The notes under the pieces are model-generated. The model made no database searches, was not told where the DNA came from, and saw nothing but the letters and a program-made list of their open reading frames with translations. This document shows positions 27,136 through 36,039 of a stretch of DNA of 64,000 nt, in pieces. The stretch is from Ilyomonas limi (GTDB lineage: Bacteria; Bacteroidota; Bacteroidia; Chitinophagales; Chitinophagaceae). Position 1 is the stretch's first letter; each line of letters starts with the position of its first letter. The stretch covers positions 124,001 through 188,000 of the forward strand of contig NZ_SZQL01000001.1 in the NCBI RefSeq assembly GCF_005233845.1, in the 5' to 3' direction. Position numbers and translations under genes: made by a program.

Positions 27136-28029
27136 ATGACGCAGGTAACAGACATATTGAAGGTGGCTTATAAAAGCGCAACACAGCCGCTGCTGGATGC
27201 CTTTTACGAAAAAGAACAGCACATCCCCGGTTCTATTCATTACACTATTACCCGCTTTTATACACAGCAACCCTGGATGGCAGATAATATGGGAATGCTG
27301 GTGTATCACATTAATAAACAGCAACCCGAAGAGAACCACCTGGAATTGTGCTATTGTATTGGCAATAACCGTTTTGCTACTGAGCAAAATAGCACATCGG
27401 GAGAACCCGATATTGTAGATGTGTTTTCTTTCCACTTTACCGCTGCTTTCTTAAAGCAGTTTGTACACAATATAAAGCTTACCAACCGCAAAGACGAAGT
27501 GCTGGCTTTCCAGCATCCGCAAGCATTTACAAAATTATTTCCACTATGCAGCCGCAAGCAAACGGTGCTGGAAGCCTTGCTTACACATGGTTATGCCGGT
27601 GCTTTGGAAAATGTGTTTGTCAATGCCAAAATACACGAGTTACTGCTCTACAGTATAGAGTGCCTGATAGATGAAAAAGAAGATGGTTTTACGTGCCGTT
27701 TTCTGGCAGATGAAAGTGGGCGCGAACGCATTTATCTTGCCCGCGAAATACTATTGCAGCGCATTGGCGAGCCGATTACCATCAAAGAATTAAGCCGTAA
27801 AGTAGCCATTAATGAGTGTTATTTAAAAAAAGGCTTTAAAGAAGTATTTGGCACTACGATATTCGACTTTTATCAGCAGCAACGCATGGAACACGCTAAA
27901 TACCTGTTGTATGAAAAGGGATTGAGCGTTACCGATGTATCGGTGTTGCTGGGCTATTCCTCTATCTCCCATTTTTCTGCCGCTTTTAAAAAACATACCG
28001 GTTTAAAACCTTGCGATTTATTGCATTAG
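27136..28029 (+). CDS. AraC-family transcriptional regulator
   Basis: About 297 residues from ATG 27136; an in-frame start at 27088 would add 16 residues. The N-terminal part (about 1-190) is an unrecognised sensor-like region. The C-terminal 100 residues form the double helix-turn-helix: ITIKELSRKVAINECYLKKGFKEVFG, then SVTDVSVLLGYSSISHFSAAFKKHTGLKP (quoted in parts), both well conserved. It binds DNA as an activator or repressor; targets are unknown. It is transcribed divergently from the ROK gene, and the following gene on its strand is ksgA, which has its own promoter, so it is probably monocistronic. Confidence 0.9.
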   Translation: MTQVTDILKVAYKSATQPLLDAFYEKEQHIPGSIHYTITRFYTQQPWMADNMGMLVYHINKQQPEENHLELCYCIGNNRFATEQNSTSGEPDIVDVFSFHFTAAFLKQFVHNIKLTNRKDEVLAFQHPQAFTKLFPLCSRKQTVLEALLTHGYAGALENVFVNAKIHELLLYSIECLIDEKEDGFTCRFLADESGRERIYLAREILLQRIGEPITIKELSRKVAINECYLKKGFKEVFGTTIFDFYQQQRMEHAKYLLYEKGLSVTDVSVLLGYSSISHFSAAFKKHTGLKPCDLLH

Positions 28030-28154
28030 TGTTGATTGGCTACAAGCTTTAAGTCGCAAGCTACAAGTGCTAAAACCAAAATACGACGAGCTATACGTTT
28101 GTATCTTTCTTCTGCTTACTTATTTCCTAAACTGTTGAACTTACAGCCTGTACC
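27993..28154. repeat. Dispersed repeat fragment (tacaagct type) after the AraC gene
   Basis: At 28038-28070 the bases ggctacaagctttaagtcgc and caagctacaagtgc form a short partly duplicated motif. The same motif, more worn, is seen at 795-820 and 46628-46655. It lies past the AraC stop and before the ksgA promoter. Confidence 0.4.
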
Positions 28155-28185
28155 TTGCCATTTGTAACTTCAAATACTATTTTTG
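28155..28185 (+). promoter_or_regulatory. Bacteroidota-type promoter of ksgA
   Basis: A TTG at 28155-28157 (-33 element), a 20-base spacer, and TATTTTTG at 28178-28185 (-7 element) match the Bacteroidota consensus closely. The ATG of ksgA follows nine bases later, so the transcript would have a very short leader. Confidence 0.65.
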
Positions 28186-28194
28186 TAGTCACAC

Positions 28195-28953
28195 ATGCAG
28201 CAATACACGCTTAAAAAATCGCTCGGTCAGCACTTCCTTAAGGATGAAGCTATTTGCAAAAAGATTATTGCTGCTTTGCAGCAAACTACTTTTTCGCAGT
28301 TGGCGGAAGTTGGCCCTGGTGCGGGCGCCATCACCAAATATTTACTGCAAATTCCTGATATTGATTTTAAAGCTATAGAAATTGATAGTGAAAAGGCTGC
28401 TTATTTGCGGGCTACTTATCCGGCTATCGAAGGCAAAATCATTCAGGAAGATTTCCTGAAAATTACTGCGCCATTTGAAGGTAGTTTTACGGTCATCGGC
28501 AATTTTCCATACAATATTTCGTCACAGATTTTATTTAAAATACTGGGGTGGAAAGAGCAGGTGCCGGTTATTATTGGTATGTTTCAAAAAGAAGTGGCAC
28601 AGCGCGTTGCGGCTGCACCGGGCAGTAAAGTATATGGTGTAATCAGCGTGTTGATACAGGCTTATTACAGTGTAGAATATTTATTTGATGTACCGCCCGT
28701 TGCATTCAATCCGCCGCCAAAAGTAATGAGTGGTGTAATAAAGCTTACCAGAAAAAAAGAAGCATTACCCGTAAAAAGTGAAAAAACATTCACCACCTTA
28801 GTTAAAGCTGCTTTCAATCAACGCCGCAAAACGCTCCGCAATGCTACCCGCGCATTGTTTGATGAAACGGCTTTGCAGCAGGATATTTTTAATAAGCGCG
28901 CAGAACAATTAAGTATTCACGATTTTGCGCAGCTAACTTTAAATATGAAATAA
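28195..28953 (+). CDS. ksgA: 16S rRNA (adenine-N6,N6)-dimethyltransferase
   Basis: The 252-residue enzyme dimethylates two adjacent adenines in the 3' end of 16S rRNA during small-subunit assembly. Family marks are KKSLGQHFLKD (about 7-17), the SAM motif EVGPGAGAITKYL (about 40), AIEIDSE (about 62), the catalytic NFPYNISS (about 101-108) and FNPPPKVMSGVI (about 178). A C-terminal helical domain follows with AAFNQRRKTLRN. Length is normal for the family. A good promoter sits directly upstream, and the next gene begins 83 bases downstream after a dispersed repeat. Confidence 0.96.
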   Translation: MQQYTLKKSLGQHFLKDEAICKKIIAALQQTTFSQLAEVGPGAGAITKYLLQIPDIDFKAIEIDSEKAAYLRATYPAIEGKIIQEDFLKITAPFEGSFTVIGNFPYNISSQILFKILGWKEQVPVIIGMFQKEVAQRVAAAPGSKVYGVISVLIQAYYSVEYLFDVPPVAFNPPPKVMSGVIKLTRKKEALPVKSEKTFTTLVKAAFNQRRKTLRNATRALFDETALQQDIFNKRAEQLSIHDFAQLTLNMK

Positions 28954-28995
28954 TGCCACTTATTCACAAAGACGAGAATGAATAATTACAACCAT

Positions 28996-29021
28996 CTTTT
29001 GTGTCTTCGTGCTTTCGTGGC
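28996..29021. repeat. Dispersed short repeat, inverted copy of 9986-10003
   Basis: On the minus strand the bases read ccacgaaagcacgaagacacaaaag, the same motif as at 9986-10003 on the plus strand. It lies in the 83-base gap between ksgA and the hydroxyacid dehydrogenase gene. Confidence 0.6.
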
Positions 29022-29036
29022 AAAAATTCTTTATAA

Positions 29037-29963
29037 ATGAAAAAAGCATTAGTTACCGCCAAAGTGCACGACTATCTCATCGGCAGATTACAGGAAAATG
29101 GATATGAAGTAATATATGAGCCTGCTATCACTTACGATGAAGTGCTGCAAAATATTCGTGATATAGATGGATTAATCATTACTACCAGAATAAAAGTAGA
29201 TAAAGCAATCTTGAATAATGCAACACAGTTAAAATGGATTGGCCGCCTGGGCAGCGGTATGGAGTTGATAGATGTACCGTATGCCGAGAGCAAAGGCATT
29301 ACCTGCGTGAGCAGCCCCGAAGGCAACCGCAACGCCGTAGCCGAGCACAACCTGGGTTTGTTATTAAACCTGATGAATAAAATATGTAGCAGCTACGACG
29401 AAGTAAAGCGGGGCGAATGGATACGCGATGCCAACCGTGGCACCGAACTAAGCAGCAGAACAGTGGGTATTATTGGCTTTGGCAATACCGGCGCTGCCTT
29501 TGCCAAACTGCTGGAGCCTTTTGGCGTAACCGTTTTAGCACACGATAAATACAAGCACAGTTTTGCGCGGGGCTTTATACGTGAGTCCGGTGTTGAACAA
29601 ATTGCCCGTTATGCCGATGTAGTGAGCCTGCACCTGCCGCTCACAGATGAAACTTTTCATTACGCCAATGACGCTTTTTTTGATGCCTTGCAGAAAAAAC
29701 CATATTTTCTTACTGCCTGCCGTGGCAAAGTAACCGATACTGCAGCGCTCATTCGTGCCTTGCAAAACAGTAAAGTTGCCGGTGCGGGATTGGATGTATT
29801 GGAGAATGAGAAACTAAACACTTATACTACCGTGGAAACAGAGCAATTGCAATGGCTTACCTCGCAAACTAACGTTATCGTTACGCCGCATATTGCCGGC
29901 TATAGCCACGAGGCATTTTATAAGATGGGTAAGATAGTGTTGGACAAATTGGGTATGAAATAA
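29037..29963 (+). CDS. NAD-dependent D-2-hydroxyacid dehydrogenase
   Basis: The 308 residues form the two-domain D-isomer-specific 2-hydroxyacid dehydrogenase fold. The nucleotide-binding motif is [14 protein letters not shown] (about 143-156). The catalytic triad is visible as Arg in [11 protein letters not shown] (about 64) or CRGKVTD (about 232), Glu in LDVLENEKL (about 257) and His in [10 protein letters not shown] (about 284). The family includes phosphoglycerate dehydrogenase, glyoxylate reductase and D-lactate dehydrogenase. The short length and lack of an ACT domain argue against a full SerA. The substrate is not decidable from the sequence. Confidence 0.9.
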   Translation: MKKALVTAKVHDYLIGRLQENGYEVIYEPAITYDEVLQNIRDIDGLIITTRIKVDKAILNNATQLKWIGRLGSGMELIDVPYAESKGITCVSSPEGNRNAVAEHNLGLLLNLMNKICSSYDEVKRGEWIRDANRGTELSSRTVGIIGFGNTGAAFAKLLEPFGVTVLAHDKYKHSFARGFIRESGVEQIARYADVVSLHLPLTDETFHYANDAFFDALQKKPYFLTACRGKVTDTAALIRALQNSKVAGAGLDVLENEKLNTYTTVETEQLQWLTSQTNVIVTPHIAGYSHEAFYKMGKIVLDKLGMK

Positions 29964-30230
29964 GGACTCATAGCTTTTTATGTACAGTGTGTGACGTTTA
30001 ATGTATAATATTATAAAACAGGCAGGACTTGAATAACGATATGATTTTGTATTGCTGCGCCGTTTAGCAACATAAAACCTTAAATGTTGACTCACTAAAC
30101 TTTAAACATCTAAATATTAACACAATAGCTTTTCTTGCTCTGCATGATGTTTGATAAGTAAGCTATCTGTGTGCATGATACCCACTACTGCCGGTAAACC
30201 ACTATTTATTATTCATTATTTATCATTGTT

Positions 30231-32069
30231 ATGGAAGTATTACATACCAATCTTAGCCTCACCAAAAGCAGGGAAGAAACAGCAGAAGATACCGAACATT
30301 TTATTAATCCTTTACCACGTGCTGTGTTGCGGCACAACACACCTATCTTATTGGATGGCGAATGGAATTTTGCGCTGGATCCCGAAGATGTAGGTATAAG
30401 GGACGGCTGGTTTCTCGGGCACGATTATGAGCAAAAAGCAAGTTGGCCGGGCAGTGTGGAAGAACACATGTCGCAGGGCAAAGAACAGCAGCAGGCGGAG
30501 TTTTGGAAAGATAAAGTAGTAGCCTGGTACGAGCGTGATTTTCCGTTGCCCGACCAGAATGGCAATAAGCAAAAAACAATGATGCAGTTGACATTTGGTG
30601 CTTCGGGCTACGAAACGCGGGTATGGCTTAATGGTTATCCGTTAAAAACTATAGAAGGCGAAGAAGTGCACACCGGCGAATACACTTCGTTTTCTTATGA
30701 GTTAAATGAAAGGTTATTACGCCCTGTCAATCGCCTCACGGTACGCATCGCCAGCAGTATGGATGCCGATATTCCGCGCGGCAAGCAGGAGTCGCATGTG
30801 TATAAGCGTGGTGGCATTTGGTACCAAACCTATACGGGCGCGGTGCGTAGCATTTGGCTGGAAGTAGTAGAGCGCAACCGGCTGCGGTCGCGGGTTGGAG
30901 TGCTTAGCATTGTAGAAGATCAGTTTGTGCGCTTTAATGTAACTACCCGCATACAAGACCCCGGTTATTATACCCTAAAGCTAAAAATTTTTGAAAGAAG
31001 TGATAAAGAGAAAATGCAGCCGCTGGCGCAAAGTGATTTTCCCCTTCGTCTCGAGGTGGGGCAAAAGCAACAGCGTGTAGTAGTAGAACTGCCAGGCGCA
31101 CAATTGTGGTCGCCGGTTAACCCGCACCTGTACCGGCTGATAGCGCAGTTGATTGATCCGGAAGGTTATATATCTGAAATTGAAGCACATTTTGGATTGC
31201 GAAAAGTAGAAGCACGCGGCTGCTGCGTGTATCTTAATAATAAGCAGGTTTATCTCGATGGAATCCTATACCAGCCTGGTACTTCGAGCTACGAAGAAAT
31301 AAAAAAGCACATGCTGGCTATGAAAAAACTGGGTTGTAACCTGGTGCGCATACATATAGCTGGTGTGGACCCGCGTATTTACAATCTTGCCGATAAACTG
31401 GGTATGTTGCTGTGGGTAGAAGTGCCCAGCCCGCACCGCTCCAGCAAAACGAGCCGCGAAAATCATAAAGCCCAACTGCTGCGTATGTTAGCGTTGATTG
31501 AAACGCACCCATCGGTAATAATCTGGAGCTTATATAATGAAGACTGGGGCGCGCAGGATATTGCCACCAGCGAAGAAACGCGCAAATACATTATAGAAAT
31601 GTATCATTTTATGCAGATTAATCACCCGCAATTTCTGGTGGTGGACAACGATGGCTGGCAGCATGTATCGTGTGAAGGCAGGCTGAAAAGTGATTTGCTG
31701 ACGGCGCATTTATACACACCCGACATTAACCACTGGCGCGAACTACTGGATAAATTAGTTAATGGCGAGCTGGATAATGTAGCAGCTTTTCCGCTGGTAG
31801 TAGGCGACCCGTTTTTTTACCGCCACCAGATACCCATTGTAGTGAGCGAATGGGGGGGCTTTGGCTTTGCCGATTATGGCGGGCCAAAAGATGATGAAGC
31901 GCGTGCTACGCAAATAAAATTGTACAAGGAAGAATTGCGCAAGCGCAAAATAGCCGGCGATGTATATACCCAAGCCACCAATATTGAAGAGGAAAAGAAT
32001 GGTTTAATTGATGCCCAAACCGGTGAGCTACGAGTGCCGGAGGGATTGTTGAATTCGGGAAAAAGGTAA
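30231..32069 (+). CDS. Glycoside hydrolase family 2 enzyme, cytoplasmic
   Basis: The 612 residues have the GH2 layout: N-terminal sugar-binding domain (about 40-215, with LLDGEWNFALDPED and VWLNGYPL), an immunoglobulin-like middle (about 220-325) and a TIM barrel. The catalytic acid/base is Glu in WSLYNEDW (about 435) and the nucleophile is Glu in VVSEWGGFG (about 539). Family activities include beta-galactosidase, beta-glucuronidase and beta-mannosidase. There is no signal peptide, which is uncommon for GH2 enzymes of polysaccharide loci and suggests it acts on imported oligosaccharides. It converges with the DUF2231-Rieske gene, the stops lying six bases apart. Confidence 0.9.
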   Translation: MEVLHTNLSLTKSREETAEDTEHFINPLPRAVLRHNTPILLDGEWNFALDPEDVGIRDGWFLGHDYEQKASWPGSVEEHMSQGKEQQQAEFWKDKVVAWYERDFPLPDQNGNKQKTMMQLTFGASGYETRVWLNGYPLKTIEGEEVHTGEYTSFSYELNERLLRPVNRLTVRIASSMDADIPRGKQESHVYKRGGIWYQTYTGAVRSIWLEVVERNRLRSRVGVLSIVEDQFVRFNVTTRIQDPGYYTLKLKIFERSDKEKMQPLAQSDFPLRLEVGQKQQRVVVELPGAQLWSPVNPHLYRLIAQLIDPEGYISEIEAHFGLRKVEARGCCVYLNNKQVYLDGILYQPGTSSYEEIKKHMLAMKKLGCNLVRIHIAGVDPRIYNLADKLGMLLWVEVPSPHRSSKTSRENHKAQLLRMLALIETHPSVIIWSLYNEDWGAQDIATSEETRKYIIEMYHFMQINHPQFLVVDNDGWQHVSCEGRLKSDLLTAHLYTPDINHWRELLDKLVNGELDNVAAFPLVVGDPFFYRHQIPIVVSEWGGFGFADYGGPKDDEARATQIKLYKEELRKRKIAGDVYTQATNIEEEKNGLIDAQTGELRVPEGLLNSGKR

Positions 32070-32075
32070 TCTTTT

Positions 32076-32873
32076 TTATAAAACAATATACACTTTACCG
32101 CCTCGCTCATTAACCGGGTAAGTGGCAATGTTCTCTTTTGCCGGACCGGCTTTTACTGCTCCGGTTGTTACATCAAAATGAGAACCATGCCACGGACATT
32201 GCACCGTGCCGCAAATCATGGCGCCACCGGCAAGGGAGCCACCCCGATGCGTGCAACGGTCATCGAAAGCCACATAGTTATTTTCTGTTTTGGCCAAAAC
32301 AATGCGTTTTCCGTTGATGTGCAGCAACTTCATCTGGTTCAGCTTAAGTTCATCAGTATTAGCCACTTCAATTTCCTTATCTGAGGTATGTATCCGTTCT
32401 TCTTTCCATTTGCCGGCATTGGCATAGCGCGGGTCAACGCCTATCTGGTTACGATATACCAATGTTCCGCCCAGCCAGCCCGCAAAAAGCATGATTACAA
32501 AACCAACCAGTTCCAGACCAGTGATAAGATAGTAGGAATTGTGTTCCCCGCGCTTTAAGAGCCAGGCAATAAAAAACAGGATTAAAGTAGTGGTATTCAG
32601 CAATCCGTGTTTGGTAGCCCGCGTTTTGGCAGAGCTTTCGGGAGGTACGGTGTACAAATAATCTATAAAACCTGCAATCGCCGCTAAGACCGCTCCAATC
32701 ATGCCGGCAATACTCATATAATAGGCAGTTACACTAAAACCGTCTCTAAAATTCGGTTTATCGCTCAACATTGCCAGCACATCAAACAATAAAGTACCTG
32801 TGAAAAATGCGATAGGAAAGGCAACAAGGATGGGATGGATAGGATGCGATTTTATTTGTGCAGTGCTTCTCAT
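32076..32873 (-). CDS. DUF2231 membrane domain fused to a Rieske [2Fe-2S] domain
   Basis: The N-terminal half of this 265-residue protein is a DUF2231-type four-helix membrane domain (HPIHPILVAFPIAFFTGTLLFD, about 10-31, and further TM segments near 50-70, 92-108 and 117-138). The C-terminal half (about 165-265) is a Rieske ferredoxin fold with both cluster ligand pairs, CTHRGG (about 209) and CPWHGSH (about 227). This makes a membrane-tethered electron carrier. DUF2231 proteins with redox domains occur in several phyla, but the partner is unknown, and no quinone or oxygenase partner is adjacent. Confidence 0.9.
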   Translation of the reverse strand: MRSTAQIKSHPIHPILVAFPIAFFTGTLLFDVLAMLSDKPNFRDGFSVTAYYMSIAGMIGAVLAAIAGFIDYLYTVPPESSAKTRATKHGLLNTTTLILFFIAWLLKRGEHNSYYLITGLELVGFVIMLFAGWLGGTLVYRNQIGVDPRYANAGKWKEERIHTSDKEIEVANTDELKLNQMKLLHINGKRIVLAKTENNYVAFDDRCTHRGGSLAGGAMICGTVQCPWHGSHFDVTTGAVKAGPAKENIATYPVNERGGKVYIVL

Positions 32874-33143
32874 TGGTGTATGATTTTGTTTTATAAAAGA
32901 TCTTAATATCTTTTTGGCTCAAAAGCTGTGCCTTTTGATAAAAAGAATATCAGGCAAATTAATTTGCATAGCATTTTCAATCTGGGGGCAACTACATTGC
33001 GCTTGATACCTTATCTCCTTATCTTTTGTACAACAGGTGAGCAATAAGATAAAAGCTATAAAACTTAGCAGCAATAGATTTAAAAAATAAAGATCTCTTG
33101 TAATTTTACTGTGACCAGCAATATAAGTATAACAATATGCTTA
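32874..33143. other. AT-rich intergenic stretch before the decayed cassette
   Basis: No ORF with coding character is seen. The region lies between the start of the Rieske gene (minus strand) and the broken cassette (plus strand) and should hold the promoter of the former. Together with the two pseudogenes it makes nearly 1 kb without an intact gene. Confidence 0.4.
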
Positions 33144-33385
33144 ATGAACACTAACCAACGTGCAAAAAATGAAAAAGCATTTGAAACATGGATAGAAAAA
33201 AGAAGATGGGGGAAGAATTTATTCGTTTGAAGTAGCCGGTAAATTGGGGTGGAAGGCTAAATATTTGAAAGAGGTAAACAGCAAAGAAGAAACTATACGA
33301 TTCTGGCAGGAGATTTATGATGAACATAATATTTTGAGAGATACATGAAAAATATCCTGTAGATAAAGGACATAAAAAGCTTTAA
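33144..33385 (+). pseudogene. Decayed small gene, two frameshifts (about 80-codon protein of unknown function)
   Basis: Reading from ATG 33144 gives 24 residues up to TWIEKRR before the frame fails. The +1 frame then continues with DGGRIYSFEVAGKLGWKAKY and on to FWQEIYDEHNILR. A second shift then gives EIHEKYPVDKGHKKL and a stop at 33383-33385. The first lesion lies in the A/G homopolymers at about 33196-33212, the second in the GAGAGA run at about 33336-33341. The three pieces join into one coherent charged protein of about 80 residues. I do not recognise a function. It is followed two bases later by a second broken small gene. Confidence 0.7.
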
Positions 33386-33387
33386 AA

Positions 33388-33648
33388 ATGATTACAAAAG
33401 CTATAATAGCAGAAGAGTTGCTTGCTTATCTGCAGCATCGTTTATCAATAAACGGGTTAGTAGATTAGGCAGAGCAAAAATTGATGGAAGGAGCTTATGA
33501 AGATGACCAATTCCACACTGTTAGAAACATTTTAGCGCGGCTTGGTTTGGCTGATGTAAAAACCTTCGGGCTTGAATACCAAGATTGTGAGGCTATTATG
33601 CAACAACTTGGCTATACATTGGAAGTAAAGGCTTTATCGGTTGCATAA
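33388..33648 (+). pseudogene. Decayed small gene with in-frame amber stop (86-codon protein of unknown function)
   Basis: From ATG 33388 the frame runs 86 codons to TAA 33646-33648 but carries one TAG at 33466-33468 (codon 27). The residues on both sides of this stop read smoothly: AEELLAYLQHRLSINGLVD before it, and then a helix-rich tail with FHTVRNILARLGLADVKTFG and an LGYTLEVKAL end. A single base change from TGG would explain the lesion. The pairing with the preceding broken gene (two-base gap) suggests the two once formed one small operon. Downstream in-frame ATGs exist, so a shortened product of about 55 residues cannot be excluded. Function not recognised. Confidence 0.7.
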
Positions 33649-33839
33649 AATCTGGCGCAAGCATCTGCTTGTGCCGGGGGTAAATTTTCTTTTTTATTGA
33701 TCTACACCAATCCTCAAATAGTACCCAAACTCAAAAACAATTCTTAAATAACATCTCCCTTCACCCAATCTTCCGGATTTCGCAATACGGTACACTTGTT
33801 TACGGTTATTTTTGCCGATTAATATAAAGAAGTACTGGC

Positions 33840-35957
33840 TTGGCAGCAAAACATTTGAATATAGCCCTCGTAGGCAACCCCAATTCCGGCAAATCATCTC
33901 TCTTTAACGCATTGACAGGCCTTAACCAAAAGGTGGGCAATTTTCCTGGCGTAACGGTAGATAAAAAAACCGGCTACAGCCAGTTGGATGATACAACAAC
34001 TGCCAACATTATTGACCTGCCCGGCACGTACAGCCTCTATCCCCGCCGTGCCGACGAGTGGGTGGCTTATAAAGTACTAATGCACGCAGATGCTGAAATT
34101 AAACCCGATGTGATTTTGCTCATTGCCGATGCGAGTAATCTCAAGCGTAATCTCCTTTTTTGCAGTCAGATTATTGATTTGAAATATCCTGTAGTAATAG
34201 CCTTAACCATGATGGATATTGCCCGCAAAAAAGGTTACGAAATTGACATCAATGAACTGGAAAGAGAGTTGGGCGTGCCCGTTATTCCTATAAATCCACG
34301 AAAAAATAAAGGTATTTCTCAGGTAAAAAAAGCTTTGTTACAAACGGCGAAGCAAAAGTATCTGGCTCCCAAGTTCGACTTTATTGCCAATAAAGAACTG
34401 GCTTCTTTTGCAGTAGATGGTGTTAAGAAATTAGTACCTCACCTCAGCGATTATGCAGCCGTTCATTACCTCATCAACCACGAGAATTTTCCGCTGGACG
34501 ATTTGACTCAAAAGGCAATTGAACACGTAGAAGTTACCAACGGCTTCAATCCTGTAAAAACGCAGGCAGACGAAATTGTGCAGCGTTATACACGCATCCG
34601 GCAAATCATGCAGCAGAGCGTGGTAGAGCCCGATCCGCTGCAGAAGAAATTATTTACCGAACAATTAGACAATATTTTACTCCATCGCGTTTGGGGCTAC
34701 ACTATTTTGTTAGCAGTTTTATTTTTATTGTTCCAAAGTATTTTTTGGCTGGCGCAATACCCAATGGAGTTTATTGACTGGAGTTTTACTAAACTCAACA
34801 GCGCACTCAGTGATGTATTGCCGCAAGCCTGGTGGAGCGATTTGCTCACTAATGGCGTACTCGCCGGCTTAAGCGGCATATTGGTATTTGTGCCGCAAAT
34901 AATGATATTGTTTGGGCTGATAACCATTCTGGAAGATACCGGCTACATGGCGCGCATTTCTTTTCTTAGTGACAGGGTGATGCGGAAAGTAGGCTTAAAC
35001 GGCAAAAGTGTGATGCCTATGATTAGCGGTTTTGCTTGTGCTGTACCGGCAATCATGAGCGCCCGTAATATTGAAAACAGAAAAGAGCGCCTGCTGACCA
35101 TTATGGTTACGCCGCTCATGAGTTGCAGTGCACGATTACCGGTTTATACCATATTGATTGCCCTTGCTATCCCCAACCGTTACTACTTTGGTTTTTTAAG
35201 CCAGCAGGGTTTGGTAATGATGGGCTTGTATTTATTGGGTTTTGTAATGGCGCTTATCGTAAGCTATGTAATGAAATGGATGATAAAGCTACAGGAAAAG
35301 AGTTTTTTCATTCTGGAATTGCCGGTGTACCGCGCTCCGCGTTGGAAAAATGTAGGCATTACAATGGTTGAAAAAGCCAAAATATTTGTTACCGATGCCG
35401 GCCGCGTGATTATTGTTATCAGCCTGTTGCTGTGGTTTTTAAGCAGTTATGGGCCTACCCGCAGGATGAACGCAATAGATACTAAATATGCGCAACTGGA
35501 GCAGCAGGTTTCTACGCCTAATGCTAAAGCTGCAATAGAAAAAGAATATAAAACCGAAAAGCTGCAAAACTCTTTTGCAGGTATTGCCGGCAGAGCCATC
35601 GAGCCGGTGATTGCGCCTTTGGGCTTCGATTGGAAAATTGGTATTGCGCTCATTACTTCTTTTGCCGCACGCGAAGTGTTTGTCGGCACCATGGCTACGC
35701 TGTACAGTGTGGACGAAAGCGACGATGTCACGCTCAAACAAAAGATGCAAAATGCTACGCGTACCGATGGCAGCAAAGTATATACGCTGCCCACAGCGCT
35801 GTCGCTCATGGTGTTTTATGTACTTGCCATGCAGTGCATGAGCACGCTTGCCATTACCAAGCGCGAAACCCGCTCGTGGAAGTGGCCGGCAATACAGTTT
35901 ACCTACATGACCGGGCTTGCATACCTAATGAGTTTTATTGTGTATCATATTTTTTAA
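33840..35957 (+). CDS. feoB: Ferrous iron transporter FeoB
   Basis: The 705 residues comprise an N-terminal GTPase domain with G1 GNPNSGKSS (about 12-20), the NFPGVTVDKKTG switch I region (about 36), G3 DLPGTYS (about 60) and a G4 position that reads TMMD instead of the usual NxxD (about 124). A helical regulatory part follows. Two Gate domains then bring eight or so membrane helices (from about 285), with the conserved SGFACAVPAIMSAR (about 396) and FAAREVFVGTMA (about 607) elements. It imports Fe2+ across the inner membrane. The start is TTG 33840; no upstream ATG fits. No feoA lies beside it. A possible G-U-rich hairpin terminator follows at 35963-35995. Confidence 0.94.
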   Translation: MAAKHLNIALVGNPNSGKSSLFNALTGLNQKVGNFPGVTVDKKTGYSQLDDTTTANIIDLPGTYSLYPRRADEWVAYKVLMHADAEIKPDVILLIADASNLKRNLLFCSQIIDLKYPVVIALTMMDIARKKGYEIDINELERELGVPVIPINPRKNKGISQVKKALLQTAKQKYLAPKFDFIANKELASFAVDGVKKLVPHLSDYAAVHYLINHENFPLDDLTQKAIEHVEVTNGFNPVKTQADEIVQRYTRIRQIMQQSVVEPDPLQKKLFTEQLDNILLHRVWGYTILLAVLFLLFQSIFWLAQYPMEFIDWSFTKLNSALSDVLPQAWWSDLLTNGVLAGLSGILVFVPQIMILFGLITILEDTGYMARISFLSDRVMRKVGLNGKSVMPMISGFACAVPAIMSARNIENRKERLLTIMVTPLMSCSARLPVYTILIALAIPNRYYFGFLSQQGLVMMGLYLLGFVMALIVSYVMKWMIKLQEKSFFILELPVYRAPRWKNVGITMVEKAKIFVTDAGRVIIVISLLLWFLSSYGPTRRMNAIDTKYAQLEQQVSTPNAKAAIEKEYKTEKLQNSFAGIAGRAIEPVIAPLGFDWKIGIALITSFAAREVFVGTMATLYSVDESDDVTLKQKMQNATRTDGSKVYTLPTALSLMVFYVLAMQCMSTLAITKRETRSWKWPAIQFTYMTGLAYLMSFIVYHIF

Positions 35958-35962
35958 AAATA

Positions 35963-35995
35963 AATGCCGGCAGGATTCAAAACCCTGTTGGCGTT
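35963..35995 (+). terminator. Possible hairpin terminator after feoB
   Basis: Twelve base pairs including G-U pairs can form between 35963-35974 and 35984-35995, six bases past the feoB stop. The following bases are only moderately T-rich, so the call is tentative. Confidence 0.45.
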
Positions 35996-36039
35996 TATAT
36001 ACTTACAACATATAACCTTATTCTTTTAGCAAAAAAACG

